NCBI RefSeq assembly: GCF_000521505.1
Contig: NZ_CP003915.1
Coordinates: forward strand, 1,240,001 to 1,304,000
Source: Advenella mimigardefordensis DPN7
GTDB taxonomy: Bacteria > Pseudomonadota > Gammaproteobacteria > Burkholderiales > Burkholderiaceae_B
Direction of reading: 5' to 3'
Length of the DNA: 64,000 nucleotides
Position 1 is the first letter of the stretch. Each line of letters opens with the position of its first letter. Below, piece after piece: positions 50,594 to 58,595 of the stretch. The notes beneath the pieces are model-generated. The model did no database searches. It was not told the origin of the DNA and worked only from the letters and a program-made list of their open reading frames with translations. The position numbers and the translations under genes are program-made.

Positions 50594-51952
50594 ATGATGT
50601 CAAGCGTTGACCAGATAAACACGGAACCCTCCTCGCGTACGATGGAAAGTGATGCCAGAGAGCAAACGACCGGCCACGGCCATGGTCCGGTTGCTGCCGG
50701 CGAAATAGCCATTGGTGTCGTCATTGGTCGTGCCTCCGAGTATTTTGACTTCTTTGTATACGGTCTGGCATCAGTGCTCGTCTTTCCAGCACTGTTCTTT
50801 CCGTTTGTCGACACGCTGACCGGAACGCTTTATTCGTTCACCATTTTTGCCGCAGCCTTCATTACCCGTCCTTTCGGCACGGCCCTGTTCATGGGTATTC
50901 AGAAGCGCTGGGGGCGGGGAACCAAGCTGACGCTGGCACTCTTTCTGCTTGGTACGGCAACGGCGGGCATTGCATTTTTGCCAACCTACGAATCGCAGGG
51001 CGCACTGTCTATTATCCTGTTGATCGTGTTCAGAAGTCTGCAGGGCGTGGCTTTTGGTGGTTCATGGGATGGCCTGCCATCGCTGCTGGCGCTGAACGCA
51101 CCTAAGGAGCGCCGGGGCTGGTATGCCATGCTTGGCCAGTTAGGCGCACCTGTGGGCTTTTTGGTGGCGAGTGCCCTGTTCCTGTTCCTGCATTCCACCC
51201 TGGCAGTCGAAGACTTCCTGGGCTGGGGCTGGCGTTATCCGTTTTTCGTGGCCTTCGCCATTAACGTAGTAGCGTTGTTTGCGCGCTTGCGACTGGTGCT
51301 GACTGAAGAATACACAAAATTGCTGGAAGAGGGCGAGCTGGAACCGATTCCCGTCAGGGAAATGCTCGCGGGGCAGGGATACAATCTGTTCATCGGCGCG
51401 TTTGCTGCACTCGCAAGCTATGCCTTATTCCATATTGTTACCATTTTCCCGCTCTCCTGGATTACGCTGACTGCCACGCAGTCTATCAATGAGGTGCTGG
51501 TGATTCAGGTGATCGGTGCATTTGTCGCCATGGCTGGTACCATTGTGTCGGGCGTGATCGCCGATCGCATCGGGCGCCGTACCACACTCACGGCTCTGGC
51601 CCTTCTCATCGCGATTTTTGCGTGTTTTGCGCCGGTGCTGTTACATGGCAGTACGACGGGGCAGGATGCGTTTATCCTGATCGGCTTTGCCTTGCTTGGT
51701 TTGTCTTATGGTCAGTCGTCCGGAACGGTCACGGCCAATTTCTCCTCACGTTTCCGTTACACCGGGGCAGCGTTAACGTCAGACCTGGCGTGGTTGCTGG
51801 GCGCAGCCTTCGCACCGCTGGTGGCGCTGGGCCTATCCATGGAGTTCGGTCTGGTTGCGGTTAGTCTCTACCTGCTGTCCGGCGCTGCCGGTACGATTCT
51901 GGCATTGTGGATCAATCGCAAGCTGAAGCCGCTGACACTGCGCAGGCACTGA
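50594..51952 (+). CDS. MFS transporter, metabolite:H+ symporter family
   Basis: 452 residues, 12 predicted spans. Start region: E-I-A-I-G-V-V-I-G-R-A-S-E-Y-F-D-F-F-V-Y-G, the first-helix signature of the sugar-porter-like/metabolite:H+ symporter group (ProP, KgtP, ShiA); G-I-Q-K-R-W-G-R-G-T-K is the helix 2-3 loop and D-R-I-G-R-R-T its counterpart in the second half. F-R-S-L-Q-G-V-A-F-G-G in helix 4. The substrate is probably a carboxylate or zwitterion but cannot be told. It has a strong terminator after it. Confidence 0.82.
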   Translation: MMSSVDQINTEPSSRTMESDAREQTTGHGHGPVAAGEIAIGVVIGRASEYFDFFVYGLASVLVFPALFFPFVDTLTGTLYSFTIFAAAFITRPFGTALFMGIQKRWGRGTKLTLALFLLGTATAGIAFLPTYESQGALSIILLIVFRSLQGVAFGGSWDGLPSLLALNAPKERRGWYAMLGQLGAPVGFLVASALFLFLHSTLAVEDFLGWGWRYPFFVAFAINVVALFARLRLVLTEEYTKLLEEGELEPIPVREMLAGQGYNLFIGAFAALASYALFHIVTIFPLSWITLTATQSINEVLVIQVIGAFVAMAGTIVSGVIADRIGRRTTLTALALLIAIFACFAPVLLHGSTTGQDAFILIGFALLGLSYGQSSGTVTANFSSRFRYTGAALTSDLAWLLGAAFAPLVALGLSMEFGLVAVSLYLLSGAAGTILALWINRKLKPLTLRRH

Positions 51953-52015
51953 TAAGTGTGGTTTTTGTGATGGCAGGGGAAGCGTGCTTTCCTGCTAAAT
52001 ATGGAAGCTAAACGG

Positions 52016-52045
52016 AAAAAGCCCGAACTTTGGTTCGGGCTTTTT
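52016..52045. terminator. Bidirectional Rho-independent terminator after MFS gene
   Basis: Perfect 8-bp stem GCCCGAAC/GTTCGGGC, loop TTTG, with five A before and five T after. It lies 64 bases past the MFS stop. Confidence 0.9.
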
Positions 52046-52244
52046 CCATTCTGGTCTGGAGAAATAAGGCTCGCGTTGGGCTTTGGGTAATTGTTGGACC
52101 TCACTGTGGCTTTCGCTCAAACGGCTCTTTATTAAAGTAGTTGTTGTATCTGATGGGCTATAAATTGACTCGTTATTGAATGATTTGACGCTCTTGGGCT
52201 ACATTATTAGGCATAAGCCTTAACTTTGATGCCCAGAGGATATA

Positions 52245-52403
52245 GTGACAACATTAGCAGGTGTCGCAGATGTGCTGCGTAGCGTCCGTAAGGAAGCGGG
52301 ATTGAGTCAGGAGGCGCTGGCCCGGCGTGCTGGCGTTTCGCGTACAACGGTTGCCAGTGTATTTACCGGTAGCGAGTTCCTGGGTTTAGTTTGTTCAATT
52401 TAA
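52245..52403 (+). pseudogene. Truncated Xre-family HTH regulator
   Basis: From GTG 52245, with GAGGA four bases upstream, 52 codons encode one helix-turn-helix (L-R-S-V-R-K-E-A-G-L-S-Q-E-A-L-A-R-R-A-G-V-S-R-T-T-V) and then stop after a non-homologous tail. Full-length proteins of this kind are 70 or more residues. The break lies at about 52370, where the end of the next (minus-strand) gene begins. Either a small active HTH protein or, more likely, a gene cut by insertion of the antitoxin region. Confidence 0.6.
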
Positions 52404-52651
52404 TGCTCGTCGGCCATAAGCTGTTTTAGTCGCTCTTCCGTCAAACCTCTGGATCGTGCCTCTTTAGCACTTTGCGTTAAGGTGCGTTGTAGTCGATCTG
52501 CAAAGAATACGCGCATTGCTTGGTAGTCCTGCCCAGATGCCATAACGCCGAGGACGCTGTTGTGCCTTGTTATCAGGATCGGTTCGCGTTGTACTTGGTC
52601 AATCAGTTCATCAAACTGTGTTTTTGCTTCATTGACCGTAAATGTTTGCAT
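52400..52651 (-). CDS. Phd/YefM-family antitoxin, without visible toxin
   Basis: 83 residues from the ATG at 52649-52651 with GGAG six bases upstream (earlier in-frame Met codons at 52678 and 52663 lack one). N-terminal Phd fold: F-T-V-N-E-A-K-T-Q-F-D-E-L-I-D-Q-V-Q-R-E-P-I-L-I-T-R-H-N. In the operon order of these systems the toxin would follow on the minus strand, but only the truncated HTH gene and terminator are there. It may be an orphan, or act against a toxin elsewhere. Confidence 0.8.
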   Translation of the reverse strand: MQTFTVNEAKTQFDELIDQVQREPILITRHNSVLGVMASGQDYQAMRVFFADRLQRTLTQSAKEARSRGLTEERLKQLMADEH

Positions 52652-52881
52652 ATTGAACTCCATATCCCAATCTACCAAACCGATTTATATCAAATTATTC
52701 GACTCGCAAGGATCTTGTTGACTTAGAAAAAGATCAGTGCCTTGCCACTCGCTTGTTCCTGCTATTCAATTTCACGGGATAAGTTTAGATTTTGTCGTTA
52801 AATTCTACTATGAGGTGAATTTCATATAACGATCTATCAATATCACTGGATGATGATTAGATTTTGACGTATATTTCGTAT

Positions 52882-53640
52882 ATGAGTGAACATTCAAGAC
52901 ATCAAATAATCAAGCGTCTGCAGGCGGAACTTCCCAGGGGAGCGCCGTTCGATCTCGCAACGCTTGAACCCTTCAACGTGTCTCCCAAACTGGCAGCCCG
53001 CTACGCCGAGAGCGGTTGGCTGGTGCGCCTGGGGCACGGCGTCTATGCCTATCCCAACGACAACTTTGATGTTAGCGGAGCACTACTGCTCCTGCAAGAG
53101 CGGGTTGCCGGGTTGCACGTTGGTGGCAAAAGCGCCCTGGCGCTGCAAGGGGTTCGGCACAATCTTGCTTTCAGGGAAACGTTGGTGCTCTGGGGCGAGG
53201 CTCGCTTTGTGTTGCCTGTTTGGTTCACCACTCGGTTTCCAGCGCGTTACGTCAATGCAAGGCTATTTGACTGGCCCGATGATGACCTCGCCAGCAAGAC
53301 GCTGCACACGCCCCCCGGGCAGCCCTCTGGGCTGCGGGTGGCTGTACCCGAGCGTGCCGTTCTGGAACTGCTCTACGATACCGGGACGCGGGAAAGCCTC
53401 GACGAATCCCGCAATCTGTTTGACGGCTTGCGCTCACCTCGCCAGGATATGTTTGGACGGCTGCTGGCTTCCTGCACTAGCGTCAAGACCGTGCGCCTGT
53501 TCCTGACCTGGGCGCGGGAAACCGGCCTCATCGACACCGATGAGCTGCTCGAGCATTACCCGATCCGCTACGGCAGCGACAGTCGCTGGATAACCCGGCT
53601 GGACGATGGAACCCTTTTAAGCCTGAAGCCTCATGGATAA
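52882..53640 (+). CDS. AbiEi-family antitoxin of a type IV toxin-antitoxin system
   Basis: 252 residues from ATG 52882 (a TTG at 52864 is in frame). N-terminal winged helix (about 1-75: R-Y-A-E-S-G-W-L-V-R-L-G-H-G-V-Y-A-Y-P), then the AbiEi core (H-V-G-G-K-S-A-L-A-L-Q-G-V; P-E-R-A-V-L-E-L-L-Y). In the family it represses its own operon and counters AbiEii. Two direct CGTATAT elements, nine bases apart, cover the start codon (52868-52883) and may be the autoregulatory site; no usual ribosome site is seen. Overlaps the toxin gene by eight bases. Confidence 0.83.
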   Translation: MSEHSRHQIIKRLQAELPRGAPFDLATLEPFNVSPKLAARYAESGWLVRLGHGVYAYPNDNFDVSGALLLLQERVAGLHVGGKSALALQGVRHNLAFRETLVLWGEARFVLPVWFTTRFPARYVNARLFDWPDDDLASKTLHTPPGQPSGLRVAVPERAVLELLYDTGTRESLDESRNLFDGLRSPRQDMFGRLLASCTSVKTVRLFLTWARETGLIDTDELLEHYPIRYGSDSRWITRLDDGTLLSLKPHG

Positions 53641-54556
53641 ATACTACGCCAATACCGTTCGCCTGTTGCTGAACATCGCGCCCGACGTGTTTGAGAACGA
53701 CATCTTCGCCATGAAAGGAGGCACGGCTATCAATCTGTTCTTGCGGGACATGCCCCGTTTGTCAGTGGATATGGATGTGGTTTACTGCCTCTGGCAGACA
53801 CCACGCGACGAGGCATTGCAGGCTATCAATCAGGAGTTGGCGGCTATCGCCAGGCGCGTCGAACGCCTTGGCCTACAGACACGGCTGATCCGCAGCAAGG
53901 AACTTGGTGACACCAAGTTGATCGTCGAGAGCGAGACTAGCCAGGTCAAGGTTGAGGTCAATGTCGTATTCCGTGGTACGGTGTTGCCCATCGAGCGCAG
54001 GCCCTTGTGTGTCCGTACTGGCGATTTGTTCGGGGTTGAATTCGCGGCGCCGATTCTCGCTCCGGACGAACTCTACGCAGGCAAGCTGGTTGCTGCTCTG
54101 GATCGCCAGCATCCGAGGGATCTGTTCGACGTTTGGCAGTTGTTCCAGGCCGGAGGTCTGACTGATGCTATGGTCGAGTGCTTCGTAATCTATCTAGCAG
54201 GGCACAACCGGCCCACTCATGAGGTGCTGTTTGGGAACGACAAGGACATCACCGCCGAATATGAGCGTGCTTTCGTGGGCATGACTGAAGTGGTTTGTCC
54301 GCTTGAGGTTTTGGTCGGGGCTCGTACTCAACTACGCCAGGAACTGTCGCGTAGGTTGAGTGTCGCCCACCAGCAGTTCCTGAGCGGACTGGCCCGCGCC
54401 CAACCCGACTGGTCATTGTTGGGATGTTCGCATGCCGACCAATTGCCGGCTTTGCGCTGGAAGCTCGCCAACCTCGCAACCTTCCAGAAGCGCCGCCCAC
54501 GCGACTTCGCCGCGCAGGCTGATGCGCTTGATTCCAGACTGTTTTTCGCGCGCTGA
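53633..54556 (+). CDS. AbiEii-family nucleotidyltransferase toxin
   Basis: 307 residues. Nucleotidyltransferase core: F-A-M-K-G-G-T-A-I-N-L-F (motif I, about 25-36), L-S-V-D-M-D-V-V (Asp46 and Asp48, metal-binding), and the later family motifs A-P-D-E-L-Y-A-G-K-L-V-A-A-L-D-R-Q-H-P-R-D-L-F-D-V (Lys and R-D-x-x-D). AbiEii-type toxins transfer nucleotides to tRNA or other targets and stop growth, giving phage abortive infection. The D-M-D in place of the usual D-I-D is conservative. Between the antitoxin gene and tRNA-Gly. Confidence 0.87.
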   Translation: MDKYYANTVRLLLNIAPDVFENDIFAMKGGTAINLFLRDMPRLSVDMDVVYCLWQTPRDEALQAINQELAAIARRVERLGLQTRLIRSKELGDTKLIVESETSQVKVEVNVVFRGTVLPIERRPLCVRTGDLFGVEFAAPILAPDELYAGKLVAALDRQHPRDLFDVWQLFQAGGLTDAMVECFVIYLAGHNRPTHEVLFGNDKDITAEYERAFVGMTEVVCPLEVLVGARTQLRQELSRRLSVAHQQFLSGLARAQPDWSLLGCSHADQLPALRWKLANLATFQKRRPRDFAAQADALDSRLFFAR

Positions 54557-54601
54557 GTAATGCTCAGCGCTGTCGAGCCATACCAGTTCACCACAGAACG
54601 C

Positions 54602-54633
54602 AAAAAAGCCCAAACCGAAGTTTGGGCTTTCTT
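54602..54633. terminator. Bidirectional terminator between abiEii-like gene and tRNA-Gly
   Basis: Perfect 8-bp stem GCCCAAAC/GTTTGGGC with CGAA loop, six A before and TTTCTTT after. On the minus strand the six T end the tRNA-Gly transcript; on the plus strand it ends the AbiE operon. Confidence 0.88.
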
Positions 54634-54640
54634 TAGAATT

Positions 54641-54716
54641 TGGAGCGGGAAACGAGGCTCGAACTCGCGACCTCAACCTTGGCAAGGTTGCGCTCTACCA
54701 ACTGAGCTATTCCCGC
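54641..54716 (-). tRNA. tRNA-Gly (GCC)
   Basis: Minus strand: acceptor GCGGGAA/TTCCCGC, D-arm AGCTCAGTTGGTAGAGC, anticodon loop TTGCCAA with anticodon GCC, T-arm GAGTTCGAGCCTC, discriminator T (as in other bacterial tRNA-Gly) and encoded CCA. The 3' end faces the AbiE patch. Confidence 0.97.
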
Positions 54717-55016
54717 ATTTTCAGCTAAAAAATCACTTTGCATTTATCCGAATAGTGTTTAGTTATTCTGTAACTGCATTTGCAATCTCGATCAGCTAAG
54801 CCATAAATTATATACAAGCTATTTGAGATTTGCAACAATTTTTTTGCTGCGTTCTTCAAAAATTCGATTCTGTGTTGTTTATGCATCACCGGGATGACTC
54901 CATCGCCATAACGGAACAGCCGCTGCTGCCACATGAATCTCTTTGCGAAGAGGCGAAACTATAGCAGTAAATTAATTATAATGTCAAATTAATTTCACAC
55001 TAGCGGATGCTTTTTT
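54717..55016. other. AT-rich region between tRNA-Gly and murB
   Basis: No gene or repeat that I can support. It must hold the tRNA-Gly promoter (minus) and the murB promoter (plus). Confidence 0.45.
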
Positions 55017-56030
55017 ATGCGGGATGACACAAGCCAGGATCTTACGGGCCTCAATACACTGGGGCTGGTCTCGCATGCCGCCCATTATTTTCGCCTCGAC
55101 AGCGAACGGCAATTGCCTGCAATCACGCAATGGCAGCAGAGGGCAGGTGTCCCAATCTATGTGCTGGGCGGTGGCAGCAACCTGATACTGCGCGAGCACC
55201 TGTCGCGACCTGTCTTGCATAATGTACTGAAGGGAATCCGCTTGGTCGAGGAAACATCCGACGCTTTTATTGTAGAGGCAGCAGGCGGAGAGGTCTGGCA
55301 CGACTTTGTTGGCGCGTGTATTCGCCATGGCTGGTACGGGCTGGAGAACCTTGCGTTGATTCCCGGTACAGTGGGGGCCTGTCCGGTACAGAATATCGGT
55401 GCCTATGGTGTCGAGGTCATGGATCGGATTGAGAGCGTACAAACCTGGGATCTGGCTCAGGGCCAGCCTCGCCTGTTCACCGCGCAGGAATGTGCGTTTT
55501 CCTATCGCGACAGTATTTTCAAGAAACCGCTGGGGCAGGGCTATCTGATTACGGCGGTTCGTTTTCGGCTGCCCAAACAGTGGGTGCCGGTCACGAGCTA
55601 TCCCGATCTGAAAAATGATCCTGAGCTTGCCCAGGGCGCCACGCCACAAAAGATTTTTGATGCAGTGTGCAGGATTCGTCAGGCCAAATTACCAGACCCG
55701 GCCAAAATTGGTAACGCCGGTTCTTTTTTTAAGAATCCGATTGTGTCTGCTGCAAAGTTATCACAATTGAAAACAGACTATCCGGCGCTCGTATCGTATC
55801 TACAAGCCGACGGTAGCTACAAGCTGGCCGCCGGCTGGATGATTGAACAAAGCGGCTGGAAGGGGCGCTCGCTTGGGCCTGTTGGTATGCATCAACGCCA
55901 GGCGCTGGTGCTTGTTAATCACGGCGGTGCCACGGCAGCAGATGTATTGGCCCTGGCAGATGCGGTCGTTGCGTCAGTGCGGCAGAAATTCGATGTGACG
56001 CTTGAGCGTGAGCCGGTGCTTTTCGACTAA
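55017..56030 (+). CDS. murB: UDP-N-acetylenolpyruvoylglucosamine reductase
   Basis: 337 residues. FAD/NADPH enzyme that reduces UDP-GlcNAc-enolpyruvate to UDP-MurNAc in the second step of peptidoglycan precursor synthesis, cytoplasmic. FAD-binding motif L-G-G-G-S-N-L-I-L; G-L-E-N-L-A-L-I-P-G-T-V-G-A-C-P-V-Q-N-I-G-A-Y-G; Y-R-D-S-I-F-K; and the catalytic Ser in N-A-G-S-F-F-K-N-P (type I MurB). GGA lies nine bases before the ATG. Single gene, convergent with dapB. Confidence 0.95.
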   Translation: MRDDTSQDLTGLNTLGLVSHAAHYFRLDSERQLPAITQWQQRAGVPIYVLGGGSNLILREHLSRPVLHNVLKGIRLVEETSDAFIVEAAGGEVWHDFVGACIRHGWYGLENLALIPGTVGACPVQNIGAYGVEVMDRIESVQTWDLAQGQPRLFTAQECAFSYRDSIFKKPLGQGYLITAVRFRLPKQWVPVTSYPDLKNDPELAQGATPQKIFDAVCRIRQAKLPDPAKIGNAGSFFKNPIVSAAKLSQLKTDYPALVSYLQADGSYKLAAGWMIEQSGWKGRSLGPVGMHQRQALVLVNHGGATAADVLALADAVVASVRQKFDVTLEREPVLFD

Positions 56031-56153
56031 TCCGGTGGGAGCGCAGTTCACTTCGCTGGTTTCCTTTGCTGGCTATCATCACGACTGCCATTACGGTTGC
56101 TGTCGGAGTGCTTCGTCGCCAGCCGTTTCATTCGTACGGCAATATCACAGATG

Positions 56154-56179
56154 CAAAAACGGCTGCCTGATGGCAGCCG
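56154..56179 (-). terminator. Terminator of dapB
   Basis: Perfect 8-bp stem CGGCTGCC/GGCAGCCG with loop TGAT, followed by five T on the minus strand. About 50 bases beyond the dapB stop. Confidence 0.82.
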
Positions 56180-56230
56180 CTACTTTAGCATCAATGATAT
56201 ATCGCCAGTGACCCTGGCCTTGATTGGCCC

Positions 56231-57022
56231 CTAGCCGCCAATCACATCCTGCATGGAAAACAGGCCGGCTGATTTATCCTGCAAAAATAAAGCTGCCCGG
56301 ACACTGCCCTGAGCATAGGTGCTGCGGCTGGCGGACTTGTGTGTAATCTCGATGCGCTCGCCGGTTCCCAGAAACATCACGGTATGATCGCCAATAACAT
56401 CGCCGCCACGTGCGACAGAAAAGCCGATCTGGCCGTCCTTGCGTGCACCGGTATGGCCGTGCCGGCTCCAGTCTGCAATGTCTTCCAGTTTTTTACCCCA
56501 GGCGTTGGCAACGGTTTCGCCCATGATCAGTGCCGTGCCGGAAGGCGCATCTACCTTATGTTTATGATGTGCCTCGAATACTTCTACGTCATACCCACTG
56601 TTGAGCATCTTTGCGGCCAGTTCAAGTAGTCGCAGCGTGGCGTTAACGCCAACACTCATGTTCGGTGCAAAGACAATGGCAATGTGCCCGGCAGCTGATG
56701 CGATCGCTGCCTGGCCTGCGGCGTCGAAACCCGTCGTGCCGATGACCATTTTGACATTGTGTTCTACGCAAGCCTGCACATGTGCCAGTGTGCCTTCAGG
56801 GCGCGTGAAGTCTATCAGGCAATCGCAGTCTTTGAGTGCCGTCAGGTCGCTGCCCAGTTGCACGCCGGTATTTTTGCCCAGGAAGGCACCTGCATCTTCA
56901 CCAAGATGGCTGCTGCTGGCATGATCCAGTGCAACGGCAAGCGTGAGTTCGGGGTGTGCCAGAACAGCTTCGATTAGCATGCGGCCCATACGACCGCTGG
57001 CTCCGGAAATGGCAATACGCAT
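56231..57022 (-). CDS. dapB: 4-hydroxy-tetrahydrodipicolinate reductase
   Basis: 263-266 residue enzyme of the lysine and meso-diaminopimelate pathway; start at ATG 57020-57022, giving the family N-terminus [13 protein letters not shown] (NAD(P)H site). Further motifs: [22 protein letters not shown], the catalytic [15 protein letters not shown] and [14 protein letters not shown] S-H-K-S-A-S-R. The frame extends 16 codons upstream but without support. Downstream of bamE on the same strand. Confidence 0.95.
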   Translation of the reverse strand: MRIAISGASGRMGRMLIEAVLAHPELTLAVALDHASSSHLGEDAGAFLGKNTGVQLGSDLTALKDCDCLIDFTRPEGTLAHVQACVEHNVKMVIGTTGFDAAGQAAIASAAGHIAIVFAPNMSVGVNATLRLLELAAKMLNSGYDVEVFEAHHKHKVDAPSGTALIMGETVANAWGKKLEDIADWSRHGHTGARKDGQIGFSVARGGDVIGDHTVMFLGTGERIEITHKSASRSTYAQGSVRAALFLQDKSAGLFSMQDVIGG

Positions 57023-57159
57023 GATGGGATATTTTCCTGAAGAAGGGTGCAGGCCGATGTGGGCATGCAAATGAAAAGGACTGAAACCGGCAATACTGCC
57101 GACGGCAACGAGTATCCTGCGCCCGAATCGCAGGCTCGGGCGCAGGATAGAATGCCGGA

Positions 57160-57738
57160 TTACTGGGTGCGGGTTGCGCCGGGGGCCGGTTCGATGTTGA
57201 TCTGATCATTGGATGGCGACGCAGCAGTTCCCTGCGTGCTGCCGTCATTCAATGGATAGGTAGTAACGCCGTTGCTGTCTGTGCCAGCCGGTGCGGCCTG
57301 CAAAGCATTTGGGTCCGTCACTTCGGTTTCGGGCGCTTTATCGCCTGGCCGGTACAGGCGTGCTTCCTGCTTGAAGGGCTGGAAAGAGGGCTGTTCATCG
57401 CCTTCCCAGCGGTCTACCCGGCCATTCACAAACCAGACTGAAAACTTGCGTTGTACGGGATCACCGTAGCCGGGTTTGAAATAATACGGATAATCCCAGC
57501 GATCGGGGTGGAATATGTCTTTGAGTGTTGGTGAGCCCAGTGCGTAGCGCACCTGATCCTCTGTCATGCCTTTTTGCAGGAGAGCGACATCTTCGGCGGT
57601 GATCCAGTTACCTTGCTGCACAGAAGGCCTGTATGGGAAACCCCATTCTCCTGAGGCGCAGCCACCCAGCACCGCAAGTGCTGTAATGGAGGCGACCAGA
57701 CCATACCGGATACGGGGGAAAAGGCGTGTTTGGTTCAT
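57160..57738 (-). CDS. bamE: Outer membrane assembly lipoprotein BamE (SmpA/OmlA)
   Basis: 192 residues from ATG 57736-57738. Lipoprotein signal ending L-G-G-C (about residue 27). SmpA/OmlA domain: [35 protein letters not shown] and [13 protein letters not shown] long Pro/Thr/Gly-rich tail (from about residue 125) is typical for this order. Part of the BAM complex for outer-membrane protein insertion. Divergent from fur, as in many Betaproteobacteria. Confidence 0.93.
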   Translation of the reverse strand: MNQTRLFPRIRYGLVASITALAVLGGCASGEWGFPYRPSVQQGNWITAEDVALLQKGMTEDQVRYALGSPTLKDIFHPDRWDYPYYFKPGYGDPVQRKFSVWFVNGRVDRWEGDEQPSFQPFKQEARLYRPGDKAPETEVTDPNALQAAPAGTDSNGVTTYPLNDGSTQGTAASPSNDQINIEPAPGATRTQ

Positions 57739-57894
57739 GACTTGGCGACGTTCCTGTATTTGGACTCGTAAAAGCGTTATGATAATAGTTCTGGGCAATC
57801 AATAGGATTGTTTAGCCAGGTAATCTCAAAAATTAGTCGGAAGCGTGTTTTCCGCAATATCTTTATCCACCTCCCATTTATCAGCGAGCGAGCC

Positions 57895-58329
57895 TTGAAC
57901 GAATTACATGATCCCAGTGAATTGAAAAGCATGGGTCTCAAAGCCACTTTCCCCCGGCTCAAGATCCTGGATATCTTCCGCAAAGCAGAAATACGTCACC
58001 TGAGTGCCGAAGATGTCTACCGTCTGCTTATTTCTGAAAACGTTGATATCGGCCTTGCCACCGTATACCGGGTGCTCACGCAGTTCGAGCAGGCAGGCAT
58101 CCTGTCCAGAAGCCAGTTTGACAATGGCAAGGCTGTCTACGAACTGGATGATGGCGATCATCACGACCACCTTGTGTGTTCTGTTTGCGGAAAAGTTGTT
58201 GAGTTTTCCGACCCTGAAATTGAAAAACGCCAGTCTAAAGTTGCCAAGGACAATAACTTTCTGCTGGAAAGCCATGCCATGGTTCTTTATGGCATTTGCG
58301 GTGATTGCGAAACCCGGCACCGTCGCTAG
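57895..58329 (+). CDS. fur: Ferric uptake regulator
   Basis: Fe2+-dependent repressor of iron uptake. I place the start at TTG 57895 (144 residues: [15 protein letters not shown], parallel to Fur N-termini in relatives); ATG 57931 gives a 132-residue form that is also complete in its winged helix. Helix-turn-helix with [10 protein letters not shown] and [13 protein letters not shown]; metal sites H-H-D-H and C-S-V-C (C-x-x-C), second pair C-G-D-C. Divergent from bamE, with a terminator after it. Confidence 0.93.
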   Translation: MNELHDPSELKSMGLKATFPRLKILDIFRKAEIRHLSAEDVYRLLISENVDIGLATVYRVLTQFEQAGILSRSQFDNGKAVYELDDGDHHDHLVCSVCGKVVEFSDPEIEKRQSKVAKDNNFLLESHAMVLYGICGDCETRHRR

Positions 58330-58417
58330 AGCGTCGACTCAGGGGTGGCAACGCGCCTTCCCTGCGACGTAACCTGGTTTATTTCAGATGGCATGACCCG
58401 TTGAATTCGGTATTGCC

Positions 58418-58447
58418 AAAAAAGGCAGATTGCGATCTGCCTTTTTT
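58418..58447. terminator. Bidirectional terminator between fur and recN
   Basis: Perfect 7-bp stem GGCAGAT/ATCTGCC, loop TGCG, six A before and six T after. It lies about 90 bases past the fur stop. Confidence 0.85.
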
Positions 58448-58488
58448 ATGGTTCGATGATTTATCTCCCGGCGCTATACCACCCTGCG

Positions 58489-58554
58489 TTCTACCTTCCT
58501 TCGTTCTACCTTCCTTCGTTCTACCTTCCTTCGTTCTACCTTCCTTCGTTCTAC
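58489..58554. repeat. 15-bp tandem repeat, 4.4 copies
   Basis: Four exact copies of TTCTACCTTCCTTCG plus a partial TTCTAC. It lies between the terminator and the recN stop (minus strand), so at the end of the recN transcript. Exact copies suggest recent slippage; a likely variable-number locus. Confidence 0.9.
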
Positions 58555-58595
58555 GGCCTGGAGCGCCGGCGTGTTGCACTGTACGAGGGCAGTGC

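Noticed and set aside
58489..58554. Possible CRISPR array
   Set aside because: The 15-bp units are directly joined without spacers, and there are no cas genes.
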